Positions 18,253 to 25,681 of a DNA stretch of 64,000 nt are shown in pieces. Source of the DNA: Adhaeribacter aquaticus DSM 16391 (lineage in GTDB: Bacteria; Bacteroidota; Bacteroidia; Cytophagales; Hymenobacteraceae); NCBI RefSeq assembly GCF_000473365.1, contig NZ_KI421517.1:4600296-4664295 (forward strand). The letters run 5' to 3'. The stretch's first letter is position 1. Every line of letters starts with the position of its first letter. Under the pieces are notes generated by a model, which worked only from the letters and a program-made list of their open reading frames with translations, ran no database searches and was not told the origin of the DNA. The translations under genes and the position numbers were made by a program.

Positions 18253-19179
18253 TTAGTCTTTATAAATGGCTATAAAAGCAGCCTCGGGACCTTTTTTAGC
18301 GGCCCGATACATTCCTTCAGAATTGAAAGCCAGTTCAATATTGCCGTAACTATCTACTGCTATCAAGCCACCCTCTCCGCCTATTTTTACTAACTTATCC
18401 TGCACCACCACTTCGCATGCCTGCTGTAAACTTAAACCTTTGTACTCCATCAGGCAAGAAACATCATAGGCTACCACAGCCCGCATAAAATATTCTCCGT
18501 GCCCGGTACAGGAAACAGCACAGGTGGCATTGTTGGCATAGGTACCAGCTCCTATAATAGGACTGTCACCAATTCGGTTAAATTTCTTATTGGTCATGCC
18601 CCCCGTTGAAGTAGCCGCTGCCAGGTTACCATTTGTATCGCAGGCCACAGCTCCCACAGTACCAAATTTCCGGTCTTCGGTATGATCTAAGGTTACAGAA
18701 TTATCGTGCTGGGCAGCTACCCATTGCTGATACCTGAATGGATCAAAAAAGTAAGTATCAGACTCAAAAAGCAAATCATGTTCCCGAGCAAACTCTTCTG
18801 CGCCCTCACCGGTAAGTAAAACGTGCTCAGAGTATCTCCTAATTTTATTCGCCAACAATATCGGGTTTTTAATGTGGTTCACTCCTGCTACTGCTCCGGC
18901 TCCCAGCGTTTGGCCACACATAATAGCTGCATCCATTTCGTGTTTTCCTTTATGATTAAAGACAGAGCCTTTGCCTGCATTAAAAAGCGGATTATTCTCC
19001 AAACACACTACAGCTGCTTTCACGGCTTCCACCGCCGATTTACCCGCCGCTAATACCTTATACCCTTCCTCAATAGCACCTTCTAATGCCGTTTTATAGT
19101 CCTGTTCTTTCTCTATTGTTAAAGCAGAACGCAAAATTGTCCCAGCTCCTCCGTGAATAGCAATGGCAATATTATTCAT
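18253..19179 (-). CDS. Isoaspartyl peptidase / plant-type L-asparaginase (Ntn hydrolase)
   Basis: The 308-residue precursor begins IAIAIHGGAGTI and contains NAGKGSVFN and the autoprocessing site before Thr174 in KFGTVGAVACD, followed by STGGMTNK and GDSPIIGAGTYA. It should self-cleave into alpha and beta subunits with Thr174 as nucleophile. The family splits beta-aspartyl dipeptides and asparagine. There is no signal peptide. Its convergent position next to cyanophycinase suggests joint use in cyanophycin breakdown to Asp and Arg (inference), though repair of isoaspartyl peptides is also possible. Confidence 0.92.
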   Translation of the reverse strand: MNNIAIAIHGGAGTILRSALTIEKEQDYKTALEGAIEEGYKVLAAGKSAVEAVKAAVVCLENNPLFNAGKGSVFNHKGKHEMDAAIMCGQTLGAGAVAGVNHIKNPILLANKIRRYSEHVLLTGEGAEEFAREHDLLFESDTYFFDPFRYQQWVAAQHDNSVTLDHTEDRKFGTVGAVACDTNGNLAAATSTGGMTNKKFNRIGDSPIIGAGTYANNATCAVSCTGHGEYFMRAVVAYDVSCLMEYKGLSLQQACEVVVQDKLVKIGGEGGLIAVDSYGNIELAFNSEGMYRAAKKGPEAAFIAIYKD

Positions 19180-19311
19180 AACAACTGAAGGTATTTATAA
19201 AGTATGGAAGCATTAACGGAAGCCGATTCTTACAGTTTTAAACTAGGTTAATTAATTTTAGGAGGTAGAAAATAAAAGGTAGAAAAAGGAATTTAAATGG
19301 GCTAAAAAACG

Positions 19312-19319
19312 TATCTTTG
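19312..19319 (+). promoter_or_regulatory. -7 promoter element (TATCTTTG)
   Basis: A perfect match to the Bacteroidota -7 consensus TAnnTTTG lies 40 bases upstream of the DUF3127 gene start. A clear TTG -33 element is not seen at the expected distance. Confidence 0.6.
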
Positions 19320-19359
19320 TATACATTATTCAAGGTAAAATTTAAAGAAAAGTTAGATT

Positions 19360-19764
19360 ATGTCATTTGATGTTCAAGGTAAATTGTACGAAATATTCGA
19401 TGAGCAACAAGTAAGCGAGAAATTTCGGAAGAGAGAATTTGTGTTGGAGATTCCGGATGGATCTTATACCCAATACATTAAATTTCAGCTTACTCAAGAT
19501 AAGTGCAACGTGCTTGATCAGTTTAAAGTTGGTGATGATGTAAAAGTAGCTTTTAACCTTTCTGGCAAACCTTTTACAAAAAACGGTACTACCATGTACT
19601 TCACTAATTTAAGTGCTTGGCGGGTTGAAAGTGCAGATGCTGCTAGCGCTGCAAATACCAGCAACAATGCAGGTAACAACTACCGTGCTGCTGGCGCGCC
19701 ACAACAACCAGCTATGGCCAGCTCTTTCATTAGCGATGAAGCGGATAATGATTTGCCATTCTAG
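19360..19764 (+). CDS. DUF3127 protein with SSB-like acidic C-terminal tip
   Basis: The 134-residue protein has a DUF3127 domain (about 1-92, starting MSFDVQGKLYEIFDEQQVS), a predicted OB-like fold, then a disordered Ala/Asn/Gln linker and the terminal peptide DEADNDLPF. That three-part plan, OB domain, flexible linker, acidic tip ending in hydrophobic-Pro-Phe, copies bacterial single-stranded DNA binding protein, whose DDDIPF tip recruits repair proteins. Whether it binds DNA is unproven. A perfect -7 element precedes it and a strong terminator follows, so it is a single-gene unit. Confidence 0.82.
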   Translation: MSFDVQGKLYEIFDEQQVSEKFRKREFVLEIPDGSYTQYIKFQLTQDKCNVLDQFKVGDDVKVAFNLSGKPFTKNGTTMYFTNLSAWRVESADAASAANTSNNAGNNYRAAGAPQQPAMASSFISDEADNDLPF

Positions 19765-19784
19765 TTAGAAAAAACAGATATATA

Positions 19785-19812
19785 AAATGCGGGCCCTGGT
19801 CCGCATTTTTTT
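19785..19812 (+). terminator. Terminator after DUF3127 gene
   Basis: AAATGCGG (19785-19792) pairs with CCGCATTT (19801-19808) around an eight-base loop, followed by a run of T, about 20 bases after the stop codon. Confidence 0.85.
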
Positions 19813-20379
19813 TTACCCTTTATTCCCCCTTTTACTTTTATAAAACTTAATTTTATAAAATCTAATATCAGTGGTTCGTTAAAATTTACGTACTTTCAAA
19901 ATCCAAGTTCCGGTATACAGCTCCCATATTTTTCCGGAATTTATAATGCTGTTTAAACCCAGCTTTATAAAATACCGCCTGTAGATTTTCAAGAAAATTA
20001 TCCTAAGAAGATAGGCGTTAATTTTAGCACTGATTGTATCCTTACTGATTCATTACTTTCTCAGCTATTTTTACATCATGTTGCTGAAGTTTATAATTTT
20101 TTTATGGTAATAGACTAAGTTGTCCGTTTGTATATAAAGTAAGTTTATTAGTTAGTAAATGATTAACAGGGCTAAGTCGAACCAGAATTGCCATTTTCTA
20201 GAACACCTATATAATAATTTGTAAATTGAACCTATGGCAATAATGGCAATTCAACAAAAATTGTTTCAAACACATTATTATTGACTAAAACTTTAACTTT
20301 ACTTAGGGACTATAAAATAAATTGTCCTAACGGTAAAATTCCCAAGCCGAATAAGTTTTTCCTGTAAGGCATACCGTTT
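19813..20379. other. Long gene-poor AT-rich region
   Basis: No ORF with family character was found on either strand. It holds one 11-bp inverted repeat, GAATTGCCATT (20185-20195) and AATGGCAATTC (20242-20252), with 46 bases between the arms. The right arm is next to a short ATGGCAATA/ATGGCAATT direct repeat. Role unknown. Confidence 0.4.
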
Positions 20380-20387
20380 TAACTTTG
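20380..20387 (+). promoter_or_regulatory. -7 promoter element (TAACTTTG) of the Fur-family gene
   Basis: TAACTTTG matches TAnnTTTG and would place transcription start at about 20393. Two bases further on, CAAAGATA (20390-20397) is a perfect -7 element on the opposite strand, so promoters may point both ways. Confidence 0.5.
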
Positions 20388-20402
20388 TTCAAAGATAATT
20401 TT

Positions 20403-20433
20403 TTCAATAATGCAACAAAGCCGCATTATTGAA
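20403..20433. promoter_or_regulatory. Perfect 11-bp inverted repeat, probable operator
   Basis: TTCAATAATGC (20403-20413) and GCATTATTGAA (20423-20433) are perfect inverted copies around a nine-base spacer. The site sits just after the predicted transcription start and 13 bases before the ATG of the Fur-family gene, where a bound repressor would block its own transcription. Its ATAATGC half-sites are Fur/Zur-box-like. Confidence 0.6.
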
Positions 20434-20446
20434 TGTTTGGAAAATA

Positions 20447-20818
20447 ATGATCAAACGCAATACTAAAGCAAAGCAGATGATTTTGGAATCTTTAAAAACT
20501 TCAAAATCAGCAATAAGTCAGGATAATTTACAGGCTCAATTAGGGGATTTGGTAGACAGAGCAACAATTTATAGAGTTCTGAACAGCTTTTATGAAGATG
20601 GTGTTGTTCATAAAATAGTGGGCGATGACGGCAAACAATACTTTGCCTATTGCAGAAATTGTTCAGAGAAAAGCCACCACCATAACCACTTTCATTTTCG
20701 CTGCCTGAACTGTGGCAAAATAGAATGCCTGCCAAATGAGATGGAAGTTAATTTACCGGAAAAATATCGTACGATTAACTTTAATGGTTTTATTTCCGGC
20801 TATTGTTCTTTATGCTAA
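20447..20818 (+). CDS. Fur-family transcriptional regulator (possibly Zur-like)
   Basis: Using ATG 20447 the protein is 123 residues. It has a winged-helix DNA-binding half (about 10-75, with the recognition helix DRATIYRVLNSFYEDGVVH) and a metal-binding dimer half with a His-rich loop CSEKSHHHNHFHF and two CxxC pairs, CLNC and the terminal CSLC, which form the structural zinc site. The family represses metal-uptake or stress genes; which metal is sensed cannot be read. An earlier TTG (20429) overlaps the inverted repeat and is less likely. No uptake gene is adjacent. Confidence 0.85.
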   Translation: MIKRNTKAKQMILESLKTSKSAISQDNLQAQLGDLVDRATIYRVLNSFYEDGVVHKIVGDDGKQYFAYCRNCSEKSHHHNHFHFRCLNCGKIECLPNEMEVNLPEKYRTINFNGFISGYCSLC

Positions 20819-21479
20819 ATGATTAGTTTTACTTAATAAATAATTAAATTAAGAAACTGTTGGAAGTAGAGCCGATAAATAAGGGTAGTAAAACTGCCAC
20901 AAGCCATGAGCTTGAATGTTGAATATATTAAAAATGTATTTTTTAAAAATACAAATCATCCTTCGACATTATAATTTGTGTAAATTAAATTAGCCTGCTA
21001 AGAAAAGATTCTATTTTATTTAAAATATTTATTTCAACATTGATTTTATTCTTTCCTACCTTAAATTATCCTGTCGGTTCTCAATGTGCAGTAAGCCACA
21101 ATGGCTATATCTATCAAGGCAGATACCTAGAAACCTTTTTTGCGAAAAGGCAATTACATAAATTTGAATGATACATCCAGGCTCTGTGCTATTGAAGGAA
21201 TGTTTTCTATGTCCCAATTTTCTGTTAATCTTTACTGAACTATCAAAAAAGGGCCGCCAGAATCATCAAATACATTGGTAATAGTGCAATGTTAAATGTT
21301 TTTATGGCAGTAATACCATTTCATGTTGTTACGATAACAATGGTAAGTAGCTTACCCCCTATTAGTAGGTACTACAATTGTCTCCTGAAATCGTACAACC
21401 AGTAAAAAATGTAAATAGGAAAAACTATAATATCCTAGGATTTTGGTTTGTATGCTGGTTTACATGGAAAAAAAAGGTA
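20819..21479. other. Gene-poor region after the Fur-family gene
   Basis: About 660 bases without a convincing gene. One short open stretch (20989-21171), listed separately, may be a remnant. No repeat, hairpin or tRNA was noticed. Together with 19.8-20.4 kb this makes the longest low-coding part of the window. Confidence 0.45.
20989..21171 (+). pseudogene. Possible remnant of a small secreted protein
   Basis: A 60-codon open stretch has no ATG (only an internal TTG). It encodes a hydrophobic segment like a signal peptide (LFKIFISTLILFFPT) followed by VGSQCAVSHNGYIYQGRY. The mature-like part has protein character, but there is no proper start and the frame ends early. It may be decayed coding DNA or chance. 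I do not recognise the family. Confidence 0.2.
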
Positions 21480-21875
21480 ATGGAAGAACTGGAGAAACTA
21501 ATTGCCACTGGCGAAGGAGATAAACTTGAATTTAAGAAAACCATAAACCAGCTTGTTAAAATTGCCCGCACCATAACTTCTTTTGCCAATTCCCGGGGAG
21601 GTATCATTTTGGTGGGCGTAATGGATAACGGTACTATCAGCGGCATTGATCCCGAGGAAGAAAAACATAGTTTAACCAAAGCTGCAGAACTTTACTGCAA
21701 CCCACCGGTAAAATTATTTTTTAAGGAAATAGAAGTAGAAGATAAAATAGTTTTAAAAACCATAATTTTTGAAAGCAAAAATAAACCTCATTTTGCCAAA
21801 GTAAAAGAAGGTGATTGGCGAGCCTACATACGGGTAAAGGATGAGTCGGTGCAGACGGATAAATGGCTCATTTAG
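21480..21875 (+). CDS. AlbA_2 (Schlafen-like) domain protein
   Basis: From ATG 21480 the product is 131 residues, a single AlbA_2/AAA_4-type putative nucleic-acid-binding domain: EGDKLEFKKTINQ, the core FANSRGGIILVGVMDNGTISGI, and the C-terminal YIRVKDESVQ. An in-frame TTG at 21378 would add 34 unlike residues and is rejected. The family usually sits at the front of larger ATPase-like regulators; here it stands alone, a form common in Bacteroidota. The role is unknown. A very strong hairpin follows seven bases after the stop. Confidence 0.82.
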   Translation: MEELEKLIATGEGDKLEFKKTINQLVKIARTITSFANSRGGIILVGVMDNGTISGIDPEEEKHSLTKAAELYCNPPVKLFFKEIEVEDKIVLKTIIFESKNKPHFAKVKEGDWRAYIRVKDESVQTDKWLI

Positions 21876-21881
21876 CCCTAA

Positions 21882-21922
21882 AAAAACTGGCCAGTTGCGC
21901 TTTACACAACTGGCCAGTTTTT
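21882..21922 (+). terminator. Strong terminator after AlbA_2 gene
   Basis: A perfect 16-bp stem (21882-21897 with 21907-21922) around a nine-base loop has A and T flanks. Each arm holds the self-palindrome ACTGGCCAGT. Confidence 0.85.
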
Positions 21923-22022
21923 AGTATTAGTTTTCATATTTAGAAATAAGCTTTTCAATAAATGCTTTTGCCAGCCTCTTATTTCTCGGCAGCACCTAAA
22001 TCGAAAACCTGGTACATTAAAG

Positions 22023-22556
22023 TTAATTTTGTTTCCTGATTGGTAAGTCCAAAGTATGCTTAGGCATATCAAAAACTTCCACCTCTATTCTACCATCAGT
22101 ATAAATGGTTTTTACGGCCTGACCATTAGCATAGGAAACAGTTTTAATTGGAGTGCCATCTTTTTCAAAATATTTCCAATCGCCAGTCCAGTAATAGTGG
22201 ATTTTATCCTCTAAATCCTCTATCCATGCCGTTCCGATATTAGATATCTGTCCGTTTTCATGGTAGTAAGTAATGTCGACAAGTCTTTTATCGCCATGCC
22301 AGGTATAATGCTCCGTCATCCGAACATTCCCAGATTGATAAAAATATTTCCAGTTGCCTACCTGTTTACCATGATCGAACCGACCAATGGACATAAGGCT
22401 TCTCTTATTATTAATGTATTCTTTATACTTCCATTTACCGTGATGCAAGTTGTTTTTATCGTACCGGTTAATAAAAATATTTTTAAAAAATTGTGCCTGC
22501 GCCTGCATATTCCCGAATAAGAATAACAAGGCTACAACACTGAAAACTTTCTTCAT
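22023..22556 (-). CDS. Secreted MORN/YwqK-type repeat protein
   Basis: The 177-residue product has a signal peptide (about 1-21, ending QAQAQ) and repeats of the MORN-variant type: HGKWKYKEY, GKQVGNWKYFYQSGNVRMTEHY, YHENGQISNIG and GDWKYFEKDGTPIKTVSYANGQ. These beta-hairpin repeats occur in many Bacteroidota exported proteins of unknown function and in YwqK-type proteins. It is transcribed leftward, starts at ATG 22556 and seems to stand alone. Confidence 0.8.
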   Translation of the reverse strand: MKKVFSVVALLFLFGNMQAQAQFFKNIFINRYDKNNLHHGKWKYKEYINNKRSLMSIGRFDHGKQVGNWKYFYQSGNVRMTEHYTWHGDKRLVDITYYHENGQISNIGTAWIEDLEDKIHYYWTGDWKYFEKDGTPIKTVSYANGQAVKTIYTDGRIEVEVFDMPKHTLDLPIRKQN

Positions 22557-22697
22557 GCTCTTTATCTATCTTGATTAAATTAAACCTGTTTTAAAGCCAA
22601 TTTTCACGAGCTTCCAGTATAGAAACAAGACTGGGTTGATGAAGTTCAAAAGAAAAAGCCTGGTTAAAAATTTAACCAGACTATATGCATACGCTTA

Positions 22698-22802
22698 TTA
22701 ATCGTAAGACTTTTTCTTTTCTTGTTTTTCTGCTTTCTTTTCTTTAGCAGTTTTTACGGGCTTTTTTTTAGTTTCTTTACGGGCGTCCTGAGCTTTAGCC
22801 AT
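22698..22802 (-). CDS. Very small lysine-rich protein (34 aa)
   Basis: The gene runs from ATG 22802 to TAA 22698-22700. The product starts MAKAQDARKETKKKPVKTAK and is about 40% lysine, with no hydrophobic core and an acidic/basic alternation. Short proteins of this type recur in Bacteroidota genomes. It may bind nucleic acid or ribosomes, but that is a guess. It lies about 140 bases upstream of the MORN-type gene on the same strand. Confidence 0.6.
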   Translation of the reverse strand: MAKAQDARKETKKKPVKTAKEKKAEKQEKKKSYD

Positions 22803-23133
22803 AACCTTATTGATTTAGTGATCTAATAATTTATACTTAACGGAAAAACGTTAAAATTTATTTATAAGTTAGGCTGCATTTTTTTATTGCCCACCTATTG
22901 TTAACAGGAAGCGCTACCCCCTTAAATTACTAAATAAATAAAAACATTATTACGCCATTTAAAGGTATAAGATATTCTGTTACAATTATCTAAAATAGTC
23001 AGAAAAATAAGAAAGATTTTAGATAGAAAAAATTACAAATATAGAATTAGCTAAATATTAACTTTTCTCGTAATATACCTAAATCTAATTCCTTATTTCT
23101 GACCTAGTTCCACTTACAACTTATTAACTGTGT
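22803..23133. other. AT-rich intergenic region upstream of phoH
   Basis: About 330 bases between divergent genes must hold promoters for the lysine-rich protein (left) and PhoH (right). I saw no hairpin, repeat or clear promoter match. Confidence 0.4.
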
Positions 23134-24519
23134 ATGACTGAATCTAAGCGGCCTCGAGGCACTACTAAAAAAGCTAAAACTGACAGTTCCGAATCACCTA
23201 AAACTAAAAAAATATTTGTTCTGGATACCTCCGTCATTCTTTATGACCACAGCGCGATTGAGCACTTTGGCGAACACGATGTGGCCATTCCTATTACGGT
23301 TTTAGAAGAATTGGACAATTTTAAAAAAGGAAATGATATAAAAAACTTTGAAGCCAGGGAATTTATCAGGTTTATTGATGCCCGCTCTCAGGATTTAATG
23401 TTACAAAACTGGTTGCCAATAAACGGGCCAGATAAGGGCAATTTCAAAGTCATGATGATTCAGGCTTCCCAATTAGATGCCGATAAAATATTTGGTGAGA
23501 AAAAGGCCGATCATAAAATATTAAATGCCGCCTTGCTTTTGCAGCACGAATACCCCGACCGGCCGGTTATTATGGTTACCAAGGATATAAACCTCCGGTT
23601 AAAGGCCAGAGCATTGAATTTGATAGCGGAAGACTACGAAACCGGTAAAGTTCAGGATGTAAACTCCTTATATACCGGCAACGATGTGCTAACGGATGTT
23701 TCGCCCGATGCTATTGACCAGCTTTATGATGAAGGCAGTTGCAGCAGTGAAGATGTATTAACAGAGCCGCCCGCCGATAATCATTATTTTATTTTAAGGA
23801 GTTATAAAAGCTCTATTTTGGCTTATTTTAATCCTTCCGAGAAAAGAATTGAGCGGGTAGATAAATTATCGGCTTATGGAATTAAGCCCCGTAGTGCTGA
23901 GCAAACTTTTGCTTTGCACGCCATTTTAAACCCAAATGTTAAGCTTGTTTCGATACAGGGCGTGGCTGGTACCGGTAAAACCTTATTAACTCTTGCTGGT
24001 GCCTTAGAACAACGCCGGGAGTATAAACAAATATTTCTGGCCCGGCCTATTGTACCGCTAAGTAACAAAGACATCGGTTATTTACCCGGCGATATAAAGT
24101 CTAAGCTAAACCCTTACATGGAACCACTTTGGGATAACCTGAAATTTATTCAGAACCAGTTTCCGGAAACTACCAAAGAACACCAAAAGCTTAAAGAGTT
24201 GGTAGAACAGGAAAAGCTTATGATTTCGCCGCTGGCTTACATCAGAGGCCGCAGTTTGTCTAATATTTTCTTTATTGTGGATGAAGCCCAAAACCTAACG
24301 CCCCACGAAATTAAAACCATTATTTCCAGGGCAGGAGAAAACACTAAAATTGTGTTTACCGGCGACATTTACCAAATAGATACGCCTTACCTGGATGCTC
24401 AGAGTAATGGGCTGTCTTACCTAATAGATAAAGCCAAGAACCATCCATTGTACGCGCATATCACCTTATTAAAGGGAGAGCGCTCTGAATTGGCCAACCT
24501 GGCGAACGATTTACTTTAG
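23134..24519 (+). CDS. PhoH-like ATPase with N-terminal PIN domain
   Basis: The 461-residue protein joins a PIN ribonuclease-like domain (about 26-165, starting KIFVLDTSVILYD and with acidic ADHKILNAAL) to a PhoH P-loop ATPase (about 245-461) with Walker A GVAGTGKT (about 278) and Walker B FFIVDEAQN. This is the PhoH2/YlaK plan, which acts as an RNA helicase and RNase in studied members. It is cytoplasmic, starts at ATG 23134 and ends at a bidirectional terminator. Confidence 0.93.
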   Translation: MTESKRPRGTTKKAKTDSSESPKTKKIFVLDTSVILYDHSAIEHFGEHDVAIPITVLEELDNFKKGNDIKNFEAREFIRFIDARSQDLMLQNWLPINGPDKGNFKVMMIQASQLDADKIFGEKKADHKILNAALLLQHEYPDRPVIMVTKDINLRLKARALNLIAEDYETGKVQDVNSLYTGNDVLTDVSPDAIDQLYDEGSCSSEDVLTEPPADNHYFILRSYKSSILAYFNPSEKRIERVDKLSAYGIKPRSAEQTFALHAILNPNVKLVSIQGVAGTGKTLLTLAGALEQRREYKQIFLARPIVPLSNKDIGYLPGDIKSKLNPYMEPLWDNLKFIQNQFPETTKEHQKLKELVEQEKLMISPLAYIRGRSLSNIFFIVDEAQNLTPHEIKTIISRAGENTKIVFTGDIYQIDTPYLDAQSNGLSYLIDKAKNHPLYAHITLLKGERSELANLANDLL

Positions 24520-24536
24520 TAACACCAGAAAATAAA

Positions 24537-24568
24537 AAAAGGCCGGCAAAAAAATTAGCCGGCCTTTT
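24537..24568. terminator. Bidirectional terminator between phoH and dinB-like gene
   Basis: AAAAGGCCGGC (24537-24547) pairs with GCCGGCCTTTT (24558-24568) around a ten-base loop. It lies between convergent genes and can serve both. Confidence 0.85.
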
Positions 24569-24591
24569 GGGTTTCTGTTAGTTTAAAGCTT

Positions 24592-25113
24592 TTACAAAAC
24601 CATCAGGTATCGATCTCTGATTATTTCCAAATGGTGGTTTAAATGGCCGGCAATAATACCCACCAGTGCATTTACCGTTACAGGGTTGCCATTGGCAATG
24701 CCTTTTCGCTTGATCATTTCTTCATTTAAAGTTTGAATCAGGCCAAGCGTAGCGGCCCGAACCACTTTAAATTCTTGTAGTAAACTTGCTATTGCTCTCT
24801 CATTAAAATTACTATTCAAGACATAAGTATTCTCATCAAAACCCGGCAGTTCTTTCGTTTCGCCTCTACTAATACACATGCACCGGTAAGCCATTACCCG
24901 TTCCGTATCTATCATATGGCCAAGTGCTTGTTTTAAAGTCCATTTGCCGGGAGCATATGCTTTTTCTGCCTGGTCTTCTGGTACAGAACTTAAAAGGGAA
25001 TCTAATTCCTGCATTTGCTGCTGAAGTAAGTCTACAATCGGCCCCTCAGGTAACTTACTGATATAAGTTTTATAAAATAGCGGATATTCGGACGGATCTG
25101 GAATGGTAAACAT
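24592..25113 (-). CDS. DinB-family metal-binding four-helix protein
   Basis: The 173-residue protein has the DinB/YfiT-like plan: PGKWTLKQALGHMIDTERVM with His66 in the first metal position and GHLNHHLEII near the C-terminus with His157 and His161, giving the three-His site. Bacterial relatives include bacillithiol S-transferases and many uncharacterised DNA-damage-inducible proteins. The substrate cannot be read. It starts at ATG 25113 and converges with phoH at a shared terminator. Confidence 0.85.
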   Translation of the reverse strand: MFTIPDPSEYPLFYKTYISKLPEGPIVDLLQQQMQELDSLLSSVPEDQAEKAYAPGKWTLKQALGHMIDTERVMAYRCMCISRGETKELPGFDENTYVLNSNFNERAIASLLQEFKVVRAATLGLIQTLNEEMIKRKGIANGNPVTVNALVGIIAGHLNHHLEIIRDRYLMVL

Positions 25114-25205
25114 ATTCTTTACTATCTAAACTTAAATATAGGTAAATAAAAATATTACCTGAAAAATATTTTCGCGTATACGAGGCAAACCTTAAAGATA
25201 AAATT

Positions 25206-25640
25206 ATGGCAAGCTTAGCAGAACAAGGCTTTAAAATTTCTAAAAATGCTTTATTCAGGTACTTAATGCAAAAGGCTACTAAACTGATGGGTAAGCCAGC
25301 TAAAATTGGTTTCTTACTTCAGGATGCCTATAAAAAACTGGTGAATGAGAAAAGCGCCAAAAACGGCTTTGACCAGATAAGGGACATAATGTTTTCATTT
25401 ATTCGCCTTGTTCGTGCTTACATTGATGGGTCTTACCGCGATGTGTCTACAAAATCTGTTGTTATAGGTATTGCCACCCTGCTGTATGTAGTTTTACCAA
25501 TAGATATAATTCCTGATTTTATTCCGGTTTTAGGTTTTGCCGATGACATTAGTTTAATGGCTTGGTTTATTAAAGCTTTCCAGGAGGAATTATCCAAGTT
25601 TCAGGATTGGGAACATTTACAAGGCATACAGCCCTCTTAA
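25206..25640 (+). CDS. DUF1232 (YkvA-like) membrane protein
   Basis: The 144-residue protein carries a DUF1232 domain: IGIATLLYVVLPIDIIPDFIPVLGFADDISLMAWF (split here as LLYVVLPIDIIPDFIP and GFADDISLMA). The hydrophobic hairpin probably inserts into the membrane. An N-terminal amphipathic helical part of about 80 residues precedes it. Function is unknown in the family. The SDR gene starts 41 bases later but has its own -7 element in the gap. Confidence 0.85.
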   Translation: MASLAEQGFKISKNALFRYLMQKATKLMGKPAKIGFLLQDAYKKLVNEKSAKNGFDQIRDIMFSFIRLVRAYIDGSYRDVSTKSVVIGIATLLYVVLPIDIIPDFIPVLGFADDISLMAWFIKAFQEELSKFQDWEHLQGIQPS

Positions 25641-25666
25641 TCTAAGAATTTAACTCTTAATTGTTT

Positions 25667-25674
25667 TATCTTTG
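25667..25674 (+). promoter_or_regulatory. -7 promoter element giving a probably leaderless mRNA
   Basis: A perfect TATCTTTG ends only seven bases before the ATG at 25682. Transcription in Bacteroidota starts a few bases after this element, so the mRNA would begin at or within about three bases of the start codon. Confidence 0.55.
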
Positions 25675-25681
25675 CTTTTCC

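Noticed and set aside
15391-19179. Aminopeptidase, cyanophycinase and isoaspartyl peptidase as a single operon
   Set aside because: The isoaspartyl peptidase gene is on the opposite strand, and about 180 bases separate the first two.
21378-21479. Longer N-terminus for the AlbA_2 protein from a TTG
   Set aside because: The extra 34 residues do not resemble the family, whose domain begins just after ATG 21480.
19813-21479. Region around the Fur-family gene as an insertion sequence or genomic island
   Set aside because: No transposase text, terminal inverted repeats with target duplication, or tRNA was found; only AT-rich, gene-poor DNA.
21882-21922. Long palindromes (here and at 46711-46757, 49301-49360, 52026-52069) as mobile-element ends or REP repeats
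   Set aside because: Each lies just after a stop codon with A/T tracts and each has a different core sequence, so they are best read as terminators.
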